DNA from: an uncultured Bacilli bacterium
GTDB lineage: Bacteria > Bacillota_I > Bacilli_A > RF39 > UBA660
Direction: 5' to 3'
Length of the DNA: 64,000 nt
Assembly (NCBI GenBank): GCA_934097105.1
Contig: CAKONI010000001.1
Location: 1 to 64,000 of the forward strand
Shown here: positions 55,034 to 63,668 of the stretch, piece by piece
Position numbering within the stretch: position 1 is the stretch's first letter
Layout: each line of letters starts with the position of its first letter
Notes under the pieces: model-generated
The model's database searches: none
The model's input: the letters and a program-made list of their open reading frames with translations, nothing else
Told to the model about the DNA's origin: nothing
Program-made: the position numbers and the translations under genes

Positions 55034-55369
55034 ATGAATAACGGATATTTTAATCCTAACTTGTCTACTAGTGCGGGGATTCCTAATGATATAAATCCTA
55101 GTTATAGCGCTGGAGATTCTTCTCTTCCTATGGAACAGTCTTATGTTGAAAATATTTTGAGGCTTAATAAGGGAAAAGTGGCTAGTTTTTATATGACTTT
55201 TCCGGATTCTGGTGAGTGGAGAGATAGAATTTTTACTGGTGTAGTTGAACAGGCTGCGAGGGATCATATTGTTGTAAGTGATCCGAAAACTGGTAAATGG
55301 TATTTACTTTTGACTATTTATTTGGATTTTATTGTTTTTGATGAAGAAATCAATTATAAGGTGATTTAA
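55034..55369 (+). CDS. gerQ: spore coat protein GerQ
   Basis: 111 aa. After a 33-residue polar, Gly/Pro/Asn start, the core EQSYVENILRLNKGKVASFY is the GerQ signature, followed by FTGVVEQAARDHIVVSDPKTG and LLLTIYLDFIVFDEEI. In Bacillus GerQ is a coat protein cross-linked by transglutaminase and needed to localise CwlJ for germination. Start at the ATG at 55034 behind GAGGTGAT. Strong evidence for spore-related capacity. Confidence 0.93.
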   Translation: MNNGYFNPNLSTSAGIPNDINPSYSAGDSSLPMEQSYVENILRLNKGKVASFYMTFPDSGEWRDRIFTGVVEQAARDHIVVSDPKTGKWYLLLTIYLDFIVFDEEINYKVI

Positions 55370-55397
55370 GAATTTTTGTTTTAAAAATTCTTTTTTT
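55368..55397 (+). terminator. terminator of gerQ
   Basis: AAGAATTTTT-GTTTT-AAAAATTCTT hairpin followed by TTTTT, right at the gerQ stop. Confidence 0.85.
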
Positions 55398-55432
55398 ATG
55401 GTATACTTGTTCTTGTAAAGATAGGTGATGTT

Positions 55433-55933
55433 ATGATTTATATTTTTTGTACTATTTTTTTAATTTTGTTTATTGCATTTTTATATATATTTTTTAATAT
55501 TGTTAAACTTAAAGATTATAAGTTTTCTTTAGAGTATTCTATTTCTAGTATTGAGGATGCTCTTTCTAAGAAGTTTGATTGTATTAATGATCTTCTTGAT
55601 GATATTAATAATAAGGGGCTTAAGGATAAGTTTTCTTATAATAGTGAAACTTCTTTGCAGGAACGTGAGAATTCTCTTTTTTCTATTAGTTGGGATATTA
55701 ATAAATATGTTAAAGATAAGAAACTTGATAAGTTTTATGATGATGTTGCTGTTCTTAATTCTATGGAGGAGAATTTAGATGGGCTTAAGGATTTTTATAA
55801 TTCTAATGTTTTAAATTATAATGAGATATTTTTAAAGCCTTATTTGAATAAGATTTTTAGATTTTTTAAATTTAGTGATTATAAATCTTTTAAGGTTAGA
55901 AAACTTGAAGATTATGAGATATTTAAAAATTAG
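55433..55933 (+). CDS. LemA-like membrane protein (166 aa)
   Basis: One N-terminal membrane helix (about 3-24), then a helical bundle. YSISSIEDALSKKFDCINDLLDDI corresponds to the S-x-I-D-x-L-x-R-R-x-D-L-I region of LemA, and SMEENLDGLKDFYNSNVLNYNEIF...FFKFSDYKSFK to its C-terminal E-x-x-I-x-x-x-R-x-x-Y-N segment. Role of LemA proteins is poorly defined. Preceded by a TATACT -10 box and AGGTGATGTT. Confidence 0.75.
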   Translation: MIYIFCTIFLILFIAFLYIFFNIVKLKDYKFSLEYSISSIEDALSKKFDCINDLLDDINNKGLKDKFSYNSETSLQERENSLFSISWDINKYVKDKKLDKFYDDVAVLNSMEENLDGLKDFYNSNVLNYNEIFLKPYLNKIFRFFKFSDYKSFKVRKLEDYEIFKN

Positions 55934-55964
55934 TCTAGTTTAAAGTTTACTGGACTAATTTTTT
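55925..55964. terminator. bidirectional terminator, lemA-like/ung
   Basis: AAAAATTAGTC / GACTAATTTTT arms overlap both stop codons of the convergent genes. Confidence 0.8.
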
Positions 55965-56592
55965 TTGATATTAAAAAGTTGTTTGCTTTTGAAAATGGTC
56001 TGCTTCCGAAGAATCCGTTGTATGCGGAGAATGGTGATGGGTGAGTGGATTCAATTATGTAATGGTTTTTGTTTGTTATGTATTTCTTTTTGCTTCTTGC
56101 GAATGAACCCCATAGTATGAATACTACTGGTGTTTCTTTTTCGTTTATTTTTTTTATTATTTCGTCTGTGAATCTTTCCCATCCTAGATATTTATGTGAT
56201 AATGGTTTGTCTTTTTCTACTGTTAGGATTGAGTTTAGGAGTAGTACTCCTTCTTGGGCCCATTTTACAAGGGAACCACTTTGTGGTGGTTTTATTCCTA
56301 AGTCTGTTTCTAATTCTTTAAATATATTTTGTAATGATGGTGGTTTTCTTATTCCATCTTTTACTGAGAATGATAAGCCTTCTGCTTCACCTTTTCCATG
56401 ATAAGGATCTTGGCCTAGTATTACTATTTTTATGTTGTCATAGTCTGTTAGGCGTAGGGCTCTAAAGACTTCATGTTTTTTTGGATATATTTCTTTAGTT
56501 CTATATTCTATTTGTAGTGTTTTTAGTATGTTTATTAAATAATCTTTTTTGTATTCTTCTTTTAGTATTTCATCCCATTTTTTTGTTATCAT
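55930..56592 (-). CDS. ung: uracil-DNA glycosylase
   Basis: 220 aa from the ATG at 56592 (GAGGTAATAAT upstream); the longer start would overlap the symporter gene. Family 1 motifs: GQDPYHGKGEAEGLSF (catalytic Asp, water-activating loop) and STHPSPFSAYNGFFGSRPF (leucine-loop region, here H-P-S-P). It removes uracil from DNA for base excision repair. Confidence 0.96.
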   Translation of the reverse strand: MITKKWDEILKEEYKKDYLINILKTLQIEYRTKEIYPKKHEVFRALRLTDYDNIKIVILGQDPYHGKGEAEGLSFSVKDGIRKPPSLQNIFKELETDLGIKPPQSGSLVKWAQEGVLLLNSILTVEKDKPLSHKYLGWERFTDEIIKKINEKETPVVFILWGSFARSKKKYITNKNHYIIESTHPSPFSAYNGFFGSRPFSKANNFLISKKISPVNFKLD

Positions 56593-56608
56593 ATTATTAC
56601 CTCTTTTG

Positions 56609-57877
56609 TTACATTGTATCATGTTTTTTAATTATTTTATCTTTTAATTTATATATTGCGTACATATTTATTATTGTTAATATGGCTAGTGCTATATCTA
56701 TTAGGAGCCATATTATATTTGCTTTTATTATTCCACCGATGAAGATTGATGTGATTGTTATTATTTTTAGTATTTTTATGGGCATCTTTTTTTTGGTTAG
56801 AAATTTTAGACAGTTTTCTCCATAGTAATATATTGTTATTAGGGTTGAGAAAGAGAAGAGGAAGATAATTGTTAGAAGCATTATTTCTCCGAATGATTCT
56901 AGGTGGTAGGAGAAAGCGTATTTTGTTAGTTCTATTCCATTTATTATATTTATATTTTGATATTCTGTTGTTCCTATTATTAGTGCAGTTGTTGTGAGTA
57001 CGATAAAGTTTATGAAGTATACTTGTATTATTCCCATGTTTCCTTGAAGTTTGTAGTCATTGTTTTCGGTGGTTCCTGAGATTATGGCACTGGTTCCTGT
57101 TCCTGATTCGTTGGCAAATATTGTTTTTTGGATTGCTAGTAGGATTGTGTATATTATTCCTCCGGATATTGCATTTTTGCTTAATGCTTCATTTATTATG
57201 GTGCCAAGTAGGGCGGGTATTTGATTTAAGTTTGTTATTAATACAATTAATCCAATTGCTAGGAATATTATCATCATTAGTGGGAATACTTTGTTGCAAA
57301 TGTTTGAGATTGTTTTTATGCCTTTTATGATTGCTATTGATGTTAGGATTGTTACAATTAGGGCGATTACTATTTTATCTAGGCCATACATTTCTGTTGT
57401 TAGGGTTGTTATTGTGTTGTTTTGAATTGATGTAAATAAAATTGTGTATGTTATGATTATTATTAGGGCATATATTGTGCTTAGGGCTTTGTTTTGCAGG
57501 CCTTTTTTAATGTAGTAGGAGGGGCCACTTTTTGTATATTTTCCGTCTTTTTCTTTATATATTATTGCTAGGGTGTTTTCTATGTATGTAATTATTGAGA
57601 GGAAAAATGCTGAGACCCATATCCAAAATATTGTTCCTAAACCGCCGAATGCTATTGCTAGGGCTATTCCAGCTAGGGAGCCTACTCCTATTTTTGATGA
57701 TAGGGTCATTATGAGGGTATCTAGGGGTGATATGTTATTTGTTTTTTTTATTTTTAGGCTTTTTAGGAGGCTTACAAATTTAAATTGGGGGCCTTTTAGT
57801 TTTATTGTGAAGTATATGCTGTTTATTAAGATGAAACTTATTGCAATTGTCCAAAGTATTTTATTTATTATTTCCAT
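56609..57877 (-). CDS. sodium:alanine/glycine symporter (AGCS family)
   Basis: 422 aa, about ten membrane helices. Family motifs GGLGTIFWIWVSAFFLSIITYIENTLA and KSGPSYYIKKGL fit the AGCS signature, as does ANESGTGTSAI. It imports alanine or glycine with Na+. No ribosome site is visible: a 9-bp inverted repeat abuts the ATG at 57877 directly. The MEIINKILW start matches the family, so the start is probably right. Confidence 0.88.
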   Translation of the reverse strand: MEIINKILWTIAISFILINSIYFTIKLKGPQFKFVSLLKSLKIKKTNNISPLDTLIMTLSSKIGVGSLAGIALAIAFGGLGTIFWIWVSAFFLSIITYIENTLAIIYKEKDGKYTKSGPSYYIKKGLQNKALSTIYALIIIITYTILFTSIQNNTITTLTTEMYGLDKIVIALIVTILTSIAIIKGIKTISNICNKVFPLMMIIFLAIGLIVLITNLNQIPALLGTIINEALSKNAISGGIIYTILLAIQKTIFANESGTGTSAIISGTTENNDYKLQGNMGIIQVYFINFIVLTTTALIIGTTEYQNINIINGIELTKYAFSYHLESFGEIMLLTIIFLFSFSTLITIYYYGENCLKFLTKKKMPIKILKIITITSIFIGGIIKANIIWLLIDIALAILTIINMYAIYKLKDKIIKKHDTM

Positions 57878-57900
57878 GTTTAATTTTATGCAAATTAAAC
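57878..57900 (-). promoter_or_regulatory. inverted repeat abutting the symporter start codon
   Basis: GTTTAATTT-GCATA-AAATTAAAC on the minus strand ends exactly at the ATG. It replaces the usual ribosome site and follows rlmH by 12 bases. It could be an operator, a weak rlmH terminator, or a translation-control hairpin. Confidence 0.5.
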
Positions 57901-57912
57901 GTTATTTAGTTC

Positions 57913-58368
57913 TTACTTGTGATAACTTTCATTGTTTAATATTTTAAAACTTCTATAGATTTGTTCTAGTAGTATTACTCTAAATAAGCCATGAGGAAAG
58001 GTAAGGGGTGAAAATGATATTTTTTTAGTGCTTAGATTTTTTATTTCTTCGTCTAGGCCGTTTGAAGATCCTATTAGGAATGTTATGTTACTATTTTTGA
58101 TTAGTTCTTTATTTAGATTTTCTGCGAATTCTTCGCTTGTGAATTGTTTTCCGTTTAGATCTAGTATTATTATATTATCTGTTTCTTTTAGGTGTTTTAT
58201 TATTTGTTCTTTTTCTTTTTTTAGGGCTTGTTTTATGTTGTCATCTTTGTAGTCTTTTAGTTCAATTACTTGTAATTTTGTGTATTTTGATAGTCTTTTT
58301 TCGTATTCAGATTGGGCCTGTTTTAAATAATTTTCTTTTTGTTTTCCTACACATATTATTTTTATCAT
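57913..58368 (-). CDS. rlmH: 23S rRNA (pseudouridine-1915-N3) methyltransferase RlmH
   Basis: 151 aa. SPOUT family: starts MIKIICVGKQKENYL, holds FLIGSSNGLDEEI and ends with SFSPLTFPHGLFRVILLEQIYRSFKI, the knot that binds SAM. It methylates pseudouridine 1915 of helix 69. Near-origin position with yycJ as in B. subtilis. Confidence 0.96.
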   Translation of the reverse strand: MIKIICVGKQKENYLKQAQSEYEKRLSKYTKLQVIELKDYKDDNIKQALKKEKEQIIKHLKETDNIIILDLNGKQFTSEEFAENLNKELIKNSNITFLIGSSNGLDEEIKNLSTKKISFSPLTFPHGLFRVILLEQIYRSFKILNNESYHK

Positions 58369-58380
58369 TTTTGTTTCTCC

Positions 58381-59118
58381 TTATATTTTTAGTTTTATTT
58401 TTTCTGTTTGTGAACAAATTATAATTTTTTCTTCATTTATGTTTTCAATTTGTTTTAGTAATTGGTTTTTGGCTTTTTCTTTTGTGTTGTTTTCTTCACT
58501 TAAATGGGCTAGGCAGATGTATTTTGTTTTTGTTCCGATTAGTTTCTCTATGTAGGTAGATGAGGCTTTGTTTGATAGATGGCCTTTATCGCTTCTTATT
58601 CTTTGTTTTAAATAGAAAGGATAGGGGCCTTCGGTTAGCATGTCGTCGTCATAATTGCTTTCAAATATATAGATATCTTTGTTTTGGTATTTTTTTATGT
58701 ATTTTTGTTTGATGTAACCTGTATCTGTTATGTAGATTAGTTCTTTGTTTGTTTTTTGTTCTTTTAGGCTTATTCCTATGCAAGGGGTGTCATGTGATAA
58801 TTCAAATAGGTTTATTTCGAAGTCTTTATTTATTATTTCTTTTTCATATTTTATGTTTTCATAGTTTGTTTTTTCTTCTAGGTTGCTTTTTACAGTGTAA
58901 ATTTCTGGTTTTTGTTTTTTTAATAGGGATTCTAGTCCTTTTATGTGATCACCATGGGTATGGGTTATTATTAAAATATCTATTGGTGGCATTTTTCTAT
59001 TTAGTCTTTTTTCTAAATTTGAAAGAGGCAATCCAACGTCTATTAGAATATTTGTGTTTTCTAATTCTATTAATGTTGAATTGCCTTTTGAGCCACTTGC
59101 TAGTATTGTTATTTCCAT
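58381..59118 (-). CDS. walJ: metallo-beta-lactamase fold hydrolase YycJ/WalJ
   Basis: 245 aa. ASGSKGNSTLIE at the start, THTHGDHIKGLE (metal-binding HxHxDH), D in ITDTGY and SNYDDDML are the YycJ pattern. In Bacillota it lies at the end of the walRK operon and affects cell-wall or DNA repair coordination. walK and walR are not adjacent here. It follows the M23 peptidase by one base. Confidence 0.9.
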   Translation of the reverse strand: MEITILASGSKGNSTLIELENTNILIDVGLPLSNLEKRLNRKMPPIDILIITHTHGDHIKGLESLLKKQKPEIYTVKSNLEEKTNYENIKYEKEIINKDFEINLFELSHDTPCIGISLKEQKTNKELIYITDTGYIKQKYIKKYQNKDIYIFESNYDDDMLTEGPYPFYLKQRIRSDKGHLSNKASSTYIEKLIGTKTKYICLAHLSEENNTKEKAKNQLLKQIENINEEKIIICSQTEKIKLKI

Positions 59119-59119
59119 T

Positions 59120-60592
59120 TTAGTAAAACGATAGGGGATTTACGTATGAGCCATTTGACGTGATTGTAAAGTGTAAATGGCATCCGTATGAATATCCTGT
59201 ATTTCCCATGGTTCCGATTCTTTGGCCTTTTTTGATTTGTTGTCCTGGTGATACGCTTACACTATTCATGTGACCATATAGAGTTGAGATTCCTTTTCCG
59301 TGATCTATTTTTACTGCAAGTCCGTAGCCATAGTACCAACCTGCTATTTCTACAGTTCCAGTGTTTGCTGCATATATTGGTGTTCCGCATCCTAATCCGG
59401 CGATGTCTATTCCGTCGTGTAATCTACTTGATGTTTCGCCGATGTCGCTTCTTAGTCCGTAACCGAAGTATTCTGTTATGGAATAGTTACTTACTGTTGG
59501 CCATGCCCAATCTACACTGCTTCCTGTTTTTATGATTTTGTTTATTGGTTCTGTAATTACTTCGTTTGCTGTGATTAGGGCGTATGTTATTTTTCCATTT
59601 TGTTTTTGAATTTTTCTAGTTACTTTACTTGTTCCTTTTTTACCTTTTTGAATTATTTGATAATGACCTGGCATCATATTTTCGTCTATTTTTTCAATTG
59701 TTTTATATCTTACTTTTTCCCTTTTTACTGAATGGGTTTCTTCTACTACGGTTATTTTGGGATTTATGTAACTGATTATTACTTCTTGTCCTTTATAAAG
59801 TAGGGCATTTTCATCTGTTATATTTTGGTTTGCTATTAGGAATTCTTCGGTTGACATCTCATTGTTATAGGCGATATTTTTTATTGTGTCTCCCTCTTTT
59901 ACTTTATATACTTTGTTTTTTTCGTTTGTACCGAATAGAAGATATTTTGCAAGTTCTTGTTTTGTTTGATATATTTTTTTATTTACTGGAATTTTGCCTT
60001 TTTTGATTGTTATTTGTTCTTTTATATAGACGTTTTCTATACTTGTTCCTTCTTTTGTTAGGTCTTGGTTTGTTTCTGATAGGTAGTTATCATATTGTTT
60101 TTCATCTACGAATGATTTTACGACGTCGTTTATTGCATCATTTAATATATTTTTATTTAATAAGTATAGATATTCTTTTATTTTTTTTGTTTTTTCTTGA
60201 TCTTTTTTATCGTTGTTTTTTTCGGTATTTTGTTCTGTTATTGTTACAATATAACCGTTTATTGTGAAGTCTTCTTGATTTGCTATTTTATCATAGATGC
60301 TTTCTACTGTTTCGATTTGTTCATTGTAGGTTGTTTCTTCTTTTATTTTTAGACCATTTGGGGTGTATACGTTTTCTACATTATACTTTTGTTTTATGGC
60401 TTCTTGTTTATCATTTATGTAGTTTTCTAGTTCTTTTTTGCTATTTATAAGACCTAGTGATTCTCCATTTAGATAGACTCTGTAGACTTCTCTAGCGTCG
60501 TAGTATACGTATGAGGCACTTTCTAATATGACGAATATTAAACTTAATGCGAAAGATAATATTATTAAAAATACTGTTATTGTTTTATTCAT
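59120..60592 (-). CDS. secreted M23 metallopeptidase with LysM and G5 domains
   Basis: 490 aa from the ATG at 60592 (GAGGGAA upstream), overlapping the dnaB stop by 8 bp. Signal/membrane helix at about 5-28. LysM at about 228-275 (VYKVKEGDTIKNIAY...GQEVII), a G5-like domain at about 281-355 (TVVEETHSVKREKVRYKTIEK), then M23 with H392, D396 (LHDGIDIA), YGHMNS and H472-L-H474. All metal ligands are intact, so it should cut peptidoglycan cross-links. Placed before yycJ, as are related hydrolases in some Bacilli. Confidence 0.93.
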   Translation of the reverse strand: MNKTITVFLIILSFALSLIFVILESASYVYYDAREVYRVYLNGESLGLINSKKELENYINDKQEAIKQKYNVENVYTPNGLKIKEETTYNEQIETVESIYDKIANQEDFTINGYIVTITEQNTEKNNDKKDQEKTKKIKEYLYLLNKNILNDAINDVVKSFVDEKQYDNYLSETNQDLTKEGTSIENVYIKEQITIKKGKIPVNKKIYQTKQELAKYLLFGTNEKNKVYKVKEGDTIKNIAYNNEMSTEEFLIANQNITDENALLYKGQEVIISYINPKITVVEETHSVKREKVRYKTIEKIDENMMPGHYQIIQKGKKGTSKVTRKIQKQNGKITYALITANEVITEPINKIIKTGSSVDWAWPTVSNYSITEYFGYGLRSDIGETSSRLHDGIDIAGLGCGTPIYAANTGTVEIAGWYYGYGLAVKIDHGKGISTLYGHMNSVSVSPGQQIKKGQRIGTMGNTGYSYGCHLHFTITSNGSYVNPLSFY

Positions 60593-61949
60593 TAGAATTT
60601 CCCTCTTTCTCATTATTTTTATAGTTCATAAATGATAATGTATTTTTTTTGAATAGTAGTTCTGCGGTTCCGATTCTTCCGTTTCTGTTTTTTCTTAGAA
60701 TTATTTCTGTTTTGCTCATATTATCATCTATTTTTGCCTCTTTATTGTAATAGTCATCTCTATAGATGAATGCTACTACGTCGGCATCTTGTTCTATTGA
60801 GCCTGATTCTCTTAGGTCACTTAGTACAGGACGTTTGTCTTCACGAAGTTCTGGTGTTCTTGATAATTGTGCTAGGGTTACTACGGGTATTTTTAGTTCA
60901 AGTGCTAGAGTTTTTAGGGCTCTTGATATTTCTGATACTTCTTGTTGTCTGTTTCCTTGATATCTTCCGTTTGAACTTATTAGTGTTAAGTAGTCTATTA
61001 GAATTAGTCCTAGGTTTTCGTCTTGGCTTGCTATTCTTCTTGATTTGGCTTTTATATCTCCGATGGTTACTCCTGGGGAGTCATCTATGTAGATGTTTGA
61101 TTCAGAAAGTTGACTCATTGCTTCGTTTATTCTTTGCCAGTCTTTGGTTTCTAGGGATCCATTTTGTAATTTTTTTGCTTCGATTTGTCCTAGTGATGAT
61201 ATCATACGTGTTGCTAGTTGTTCAGCGCGCATTTCTAGGGTGTATATTATTACTGATTTTTTTGATTTTAATGCTACGTTTGTTGCGATATTTAAGGCTA
61301 GGGCAGTTTTTCCCATTGCTGGACGGGCAGCGATTATTATTAATTCATTTTCGTGGAAGCCATCTGTTAGATAATCTAAGTCATAGAATCCTGATGAAAT
61401 ACCACTTATTTTTCCTTTTCTATTTGCTAGTTTTTCTAGATTTTCTTGGATATTTGATAGGACTTCGGGCATTTGTTTGAATTCTGATGATTTTCTGTTT
61501 TTTACAACGTTTAGAATTTTTGATTCTGCTTTATCTAGGGTTTCTGTTACGGAGAATTCATTGGTGTAGCCTAGGGTTGCTATTTCTGTTGCTTCGCTTA
61601 TTAAGTTTCTTAATATGCTTTTGTCTTCGACTATTTTTATGTAGTAATCTATATTGGCAGCGGTTGGTGTTTGTTCTAGTATTTCTGATAGGTATTCTAC
61701 GCCTCCGACTTCATTTAGAATGTTTTGATCTTTTAGTTCACTTGTTAGGGTTGTAATGTCTATTGCTATTTCTTTTGAATTTAGATCTTTTATTGCGTTA
61801 AATATTTTACCATGTTTTTCTAGAAAAAAACTATCACTTGTTAGGGTTTCTACTGCTTTTTGAAGGGCATATTTTGATAGAAACATTGCGCCGATTACTG
61901 ATTGTTCGGCTTCTATATTATTAGGAATTTCCTTTTTCAAATTTAACAC
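60585..61949 (-). CDS. dnaB: replicative DNA helicase
   Basis: 454 aa. N-terminal helical domain starting IPNNIEAEQSVIGAMFL, then a RecA-like domain with ARPAMGKTALALN (Walker A) and LGLILIDYLTLIS (Walker B). It is the ring helicase at the replication fork (dnaC in B. subtilis naming). The start is GTG at 61949 or TTG at 61940; AGGTG placement leaves this open. It is next to rplI, the usual near-origin order. Confidence 0.96.
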   Translation of the reverse strand: MLNLKKEIPNNIEAEQSVIGAMFLSKYALQKAVETLTSDSFFLEKHGKIFNAIKDLNSKEIAIDITTLTSELKDQNILNEVGGVEYLSEILEQTPTAANIDYYIKIVEDKSILRNLISEATEIATLGYTNEFSVTETLDKAESKILNVVKNRKSSEFKQMPEVLSNIQENLEKLANRKGKISGISSGFYDLDYLTDGFHENELIIIAARPAMGKTALALNIATNVALKSKKSVIIYTLEMRAEQLATRMISSLGQIEAKKLQNGSLETKDWQRINEAMSQLSESNIYIDDSPGVTIGDIKAKSRRIASQDENLGLILIDYLTLISSNGRYQGNRQQEVSEISRALKTLALELKIPVVTLAQLSRTPELREDKRPVLSDLRESGSIEQDADVVAFIYRDDYYNKEAKIDDNMSKTEIILRKNRNGRIGTAELLFKKNTLSFMNYKNNEKEGNSNE

Positions 61950-62381
61950 CTACTTTGTTACTTCTATTTTTATTGTTGCTTTTACGTCTTTATATAAGTT
62001 TATTTCAACGTTATGAAAACCTAGCGATTGGATAGGGTAGTCTATGATTATTTGTTTTTTGTCTATTAAATCTCCGATTTCGTCTTTTATTTGTTTTGCA
62101 GAAATACTACCGAAGACTTTATCATTTTTACCTGTTTTTACTTGAAATTTGTATGTTTTTGATTCTAATTCTTTTTTTAGTTTTTCTGCTTTTTTTATGT
62201 TTTCTTTTATTTCTTCTTCTTGTTTTTGATTATCTCTTTTTAGTTTTGTTAGTGTTTCTTTGGTTTCTTTTACAGCATAACCATTTTTTATTAGAAAGTT
62301 TTTGGCATAACCGTCTTTTACTTCTTTTATTTCTCCTTTTTTTCCTTGATTTCTTAAGTCTTTGATAAAGATAACTTTCAT
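61950..62381 (-). CDS. rplI: 50S ribosomal protein L9
   Basis: 143 aa. MKVIFIKDLRNQGKKGEIKE is the N-terminal rRNA-binding domain, joined by a long Lys/Glu helix (about 45-85) to the C-terminal domain (KVFGSISAKQIKDEI). Its ATG overlaps the DHH gene stop by 4 bp (ATGA). Confidence 0.97.
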   Translation of the reverse strand: MKVIFIKDLRNQGKKGEIKEVKDGYAKNFLIKNGYAVKETKETLTKLKRDNQKQEEEIKENIKKAEKLKKELESKTYKFQVKTGKNDKVFGSISAKQIKDEIGDLIDKKQIIIDYPIQSLGFHNVEINLYKDVKATIKIEVTK

Positions 62382-63352
62382 TTTTTCACCTTCTTTATTT
62401 TTTCTATTAATTCTTCTTCTATTTTTTTTACGCTTGTATTTTCTATTCTTGCTGCGGCTTCGTTTTTATTTCCTCCGCCTCCGAATGTTTCCATTAGTTT
62501 TCCTGCATTTATTTTGTTTATTGATCTTGCGCTTATTCCAATTAGGTTTTTGTCCATATAGCCAATTGCGAATGAGGCTTTTATTCCTTTGAATGCTAGG
62601 AGTAGGTCTGCGGTTTTTGCTAAATCTTGTGATGTGTATATTTTACCTTTTTGGCCTTTTGCTAGGGCTATTTCTCCGATTATATTTGTGTTTGCTATCA
62701 TTTTTGATCTATTTACGTATTCTTCTAGGTTTTGTTTTAAAAAACTTTGGGCTTCGGTTATTTCTGCTCCTTTGCTTGATAGATAGTAGCAGTAATAGAA
62801 TGTTTTTCTAGTCATTTTGTACATGAAGTTGTTTGTGTCTAAAACTATTCCTCCGAGCATTATTGTTGCGAATGATTTTGGTATTTTGATGCGAAACATG
62901 TCTAGTAGTTCTGCTACTATTTCGCATGTTGAGGATGCCCTTTCTTCGATGAATACATTTTTATTTTTTATTGTGTCAGTTGTTTTGGTGTGATGATCTA
63001 TTACTATTAATTTTTCATTATTTTCTAGGAGACTTCTGTAACTCATTAGTTTTGGTTTATTTACATCTAAAATTATGAATAAAGATTTTGGTGTTATTAG
63101 TTTTTCTGCTTCTTTGGTTGTTATAACTTTTAAGTTTCTCATTATTTTTTCGCTTGCTTCTTTTGTAGCGGGTTCTATTTTTTTATCATCTATAATTAGA
63201 TATGTTTTTTTTCCGAGTTTTTTTGATATTAGTGAGAAACCTGCCATTGAGGCGAATGCATCTAAGTCTATATTTTCGTGTGTTCCTAGAAATACTTCTT
63301 TTGAATGGAACAATTCTTTACTTATTAGTTTTTTTAATTCTTTAACTGACAT
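62378..63352 (-). CDS. DHH-DHHA1 phosphodiesterase, GdpP-like catalytic part only
   Basis: 324 aa. DHH metal ligands H25, D29, D31 (THENIDLD), D96 (ILDVNKP), D119-H120-H121 (VIDHH) and D in GGIVLDTNNF are present. The DHHA1 loop reads GGGGNKNEAA, with Asn where GdpP usually has His. It holds the gdpP position (gdpP-rplI-dnaB), but the membrane helices, PAS and degenerate GGDEF domains of GdpP (about 300 residues) are absent. Likely hydrolyses c-di-AMP or pApA without those sensors. Confidence 0.85.
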   Translation of the reverse strand: MSVKELKKLISKELFHSKEVFLGTHENIDLDAFASMAGFSLISKKLGKKTYLIIDDKKIEPATKEASEKIMRNLKVITTKEAEKLITPKSLFIILDVNKPKLMSYRSLLENNEKLIVIDHHTKTTDTIKNKNVFIEERASSTCEIVAELLDMFRIKIPKSFATIMLGGIVLDTNNFMYKMTRKTFYYCYYLSSKGAEITEAQSFLKQNLEEYVNRSKMIANTNIIGEIALAKGQKGKIYTSQDLAKTADLLLAFKGIKASFAIGYMDKNLIGISARSINKINAGKLMETFGGGGNKNEAAARIENTSVKKIEEELIEKIKKVKK

Positions 63353-63420
63353 AATTAACTCCTCTTTTCTTTTAATATTATAACAAAAAAATAGTGATAT
63401 GTCATTTTTTTATTGAAACA

Positions 63421-63443
63421 AAAAAAGAGAATGGTTTTCTCTT
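63421..63443 (-). terminator. terminator of the ssb-rpsR unit
   Basis: AAGAGAA-AACCA-TTCTCTT hairpin then T run on the minus strand, at the rpsR stop. Confidence 0.85.
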
Positions 63444-63657
63444 ATTTTACGAATGGTAATAAACCTATAATACGTGCTTTTTTGATTTCACCAGTTACAA
63501 CTCTTTGGTGTTTTGCACATGCTCCAGTTACACGTCTTGGAAGTATTTTTCCTTTTTCGTTTATGAATTTTCTTAAAACGTCTACGTCTTTATAATCTAC
63601 GTCTTTTCCTGTACACATGTAGCACACTTTTTTTCTTTTTTTATAAAATTCTGCCAT
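63442..63657 (-). CDS. rpsR: 30S ribosomal protein S18
   Basis: 71 aa, standard length. It keeps a Cys pair (VCYMCTG) near residue 12, then [20 protein letters not shown] and the C-terminal helix [10 protein letters not shown]. It binds 16S rRNA with S6. Follows ssb by 11 bp behind AAGGAGGAAAAC. Confidence 0.97.
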   Translation of the reverse strand: MAEFYKKRKKVCYMCTGKDVDYKDVDVLRKFINEKGKILPRRVTGACAKHQRVVTGEIKKARIIGLLPFVK

Positions 63658-63668
63658 GTTTTCCTCCT

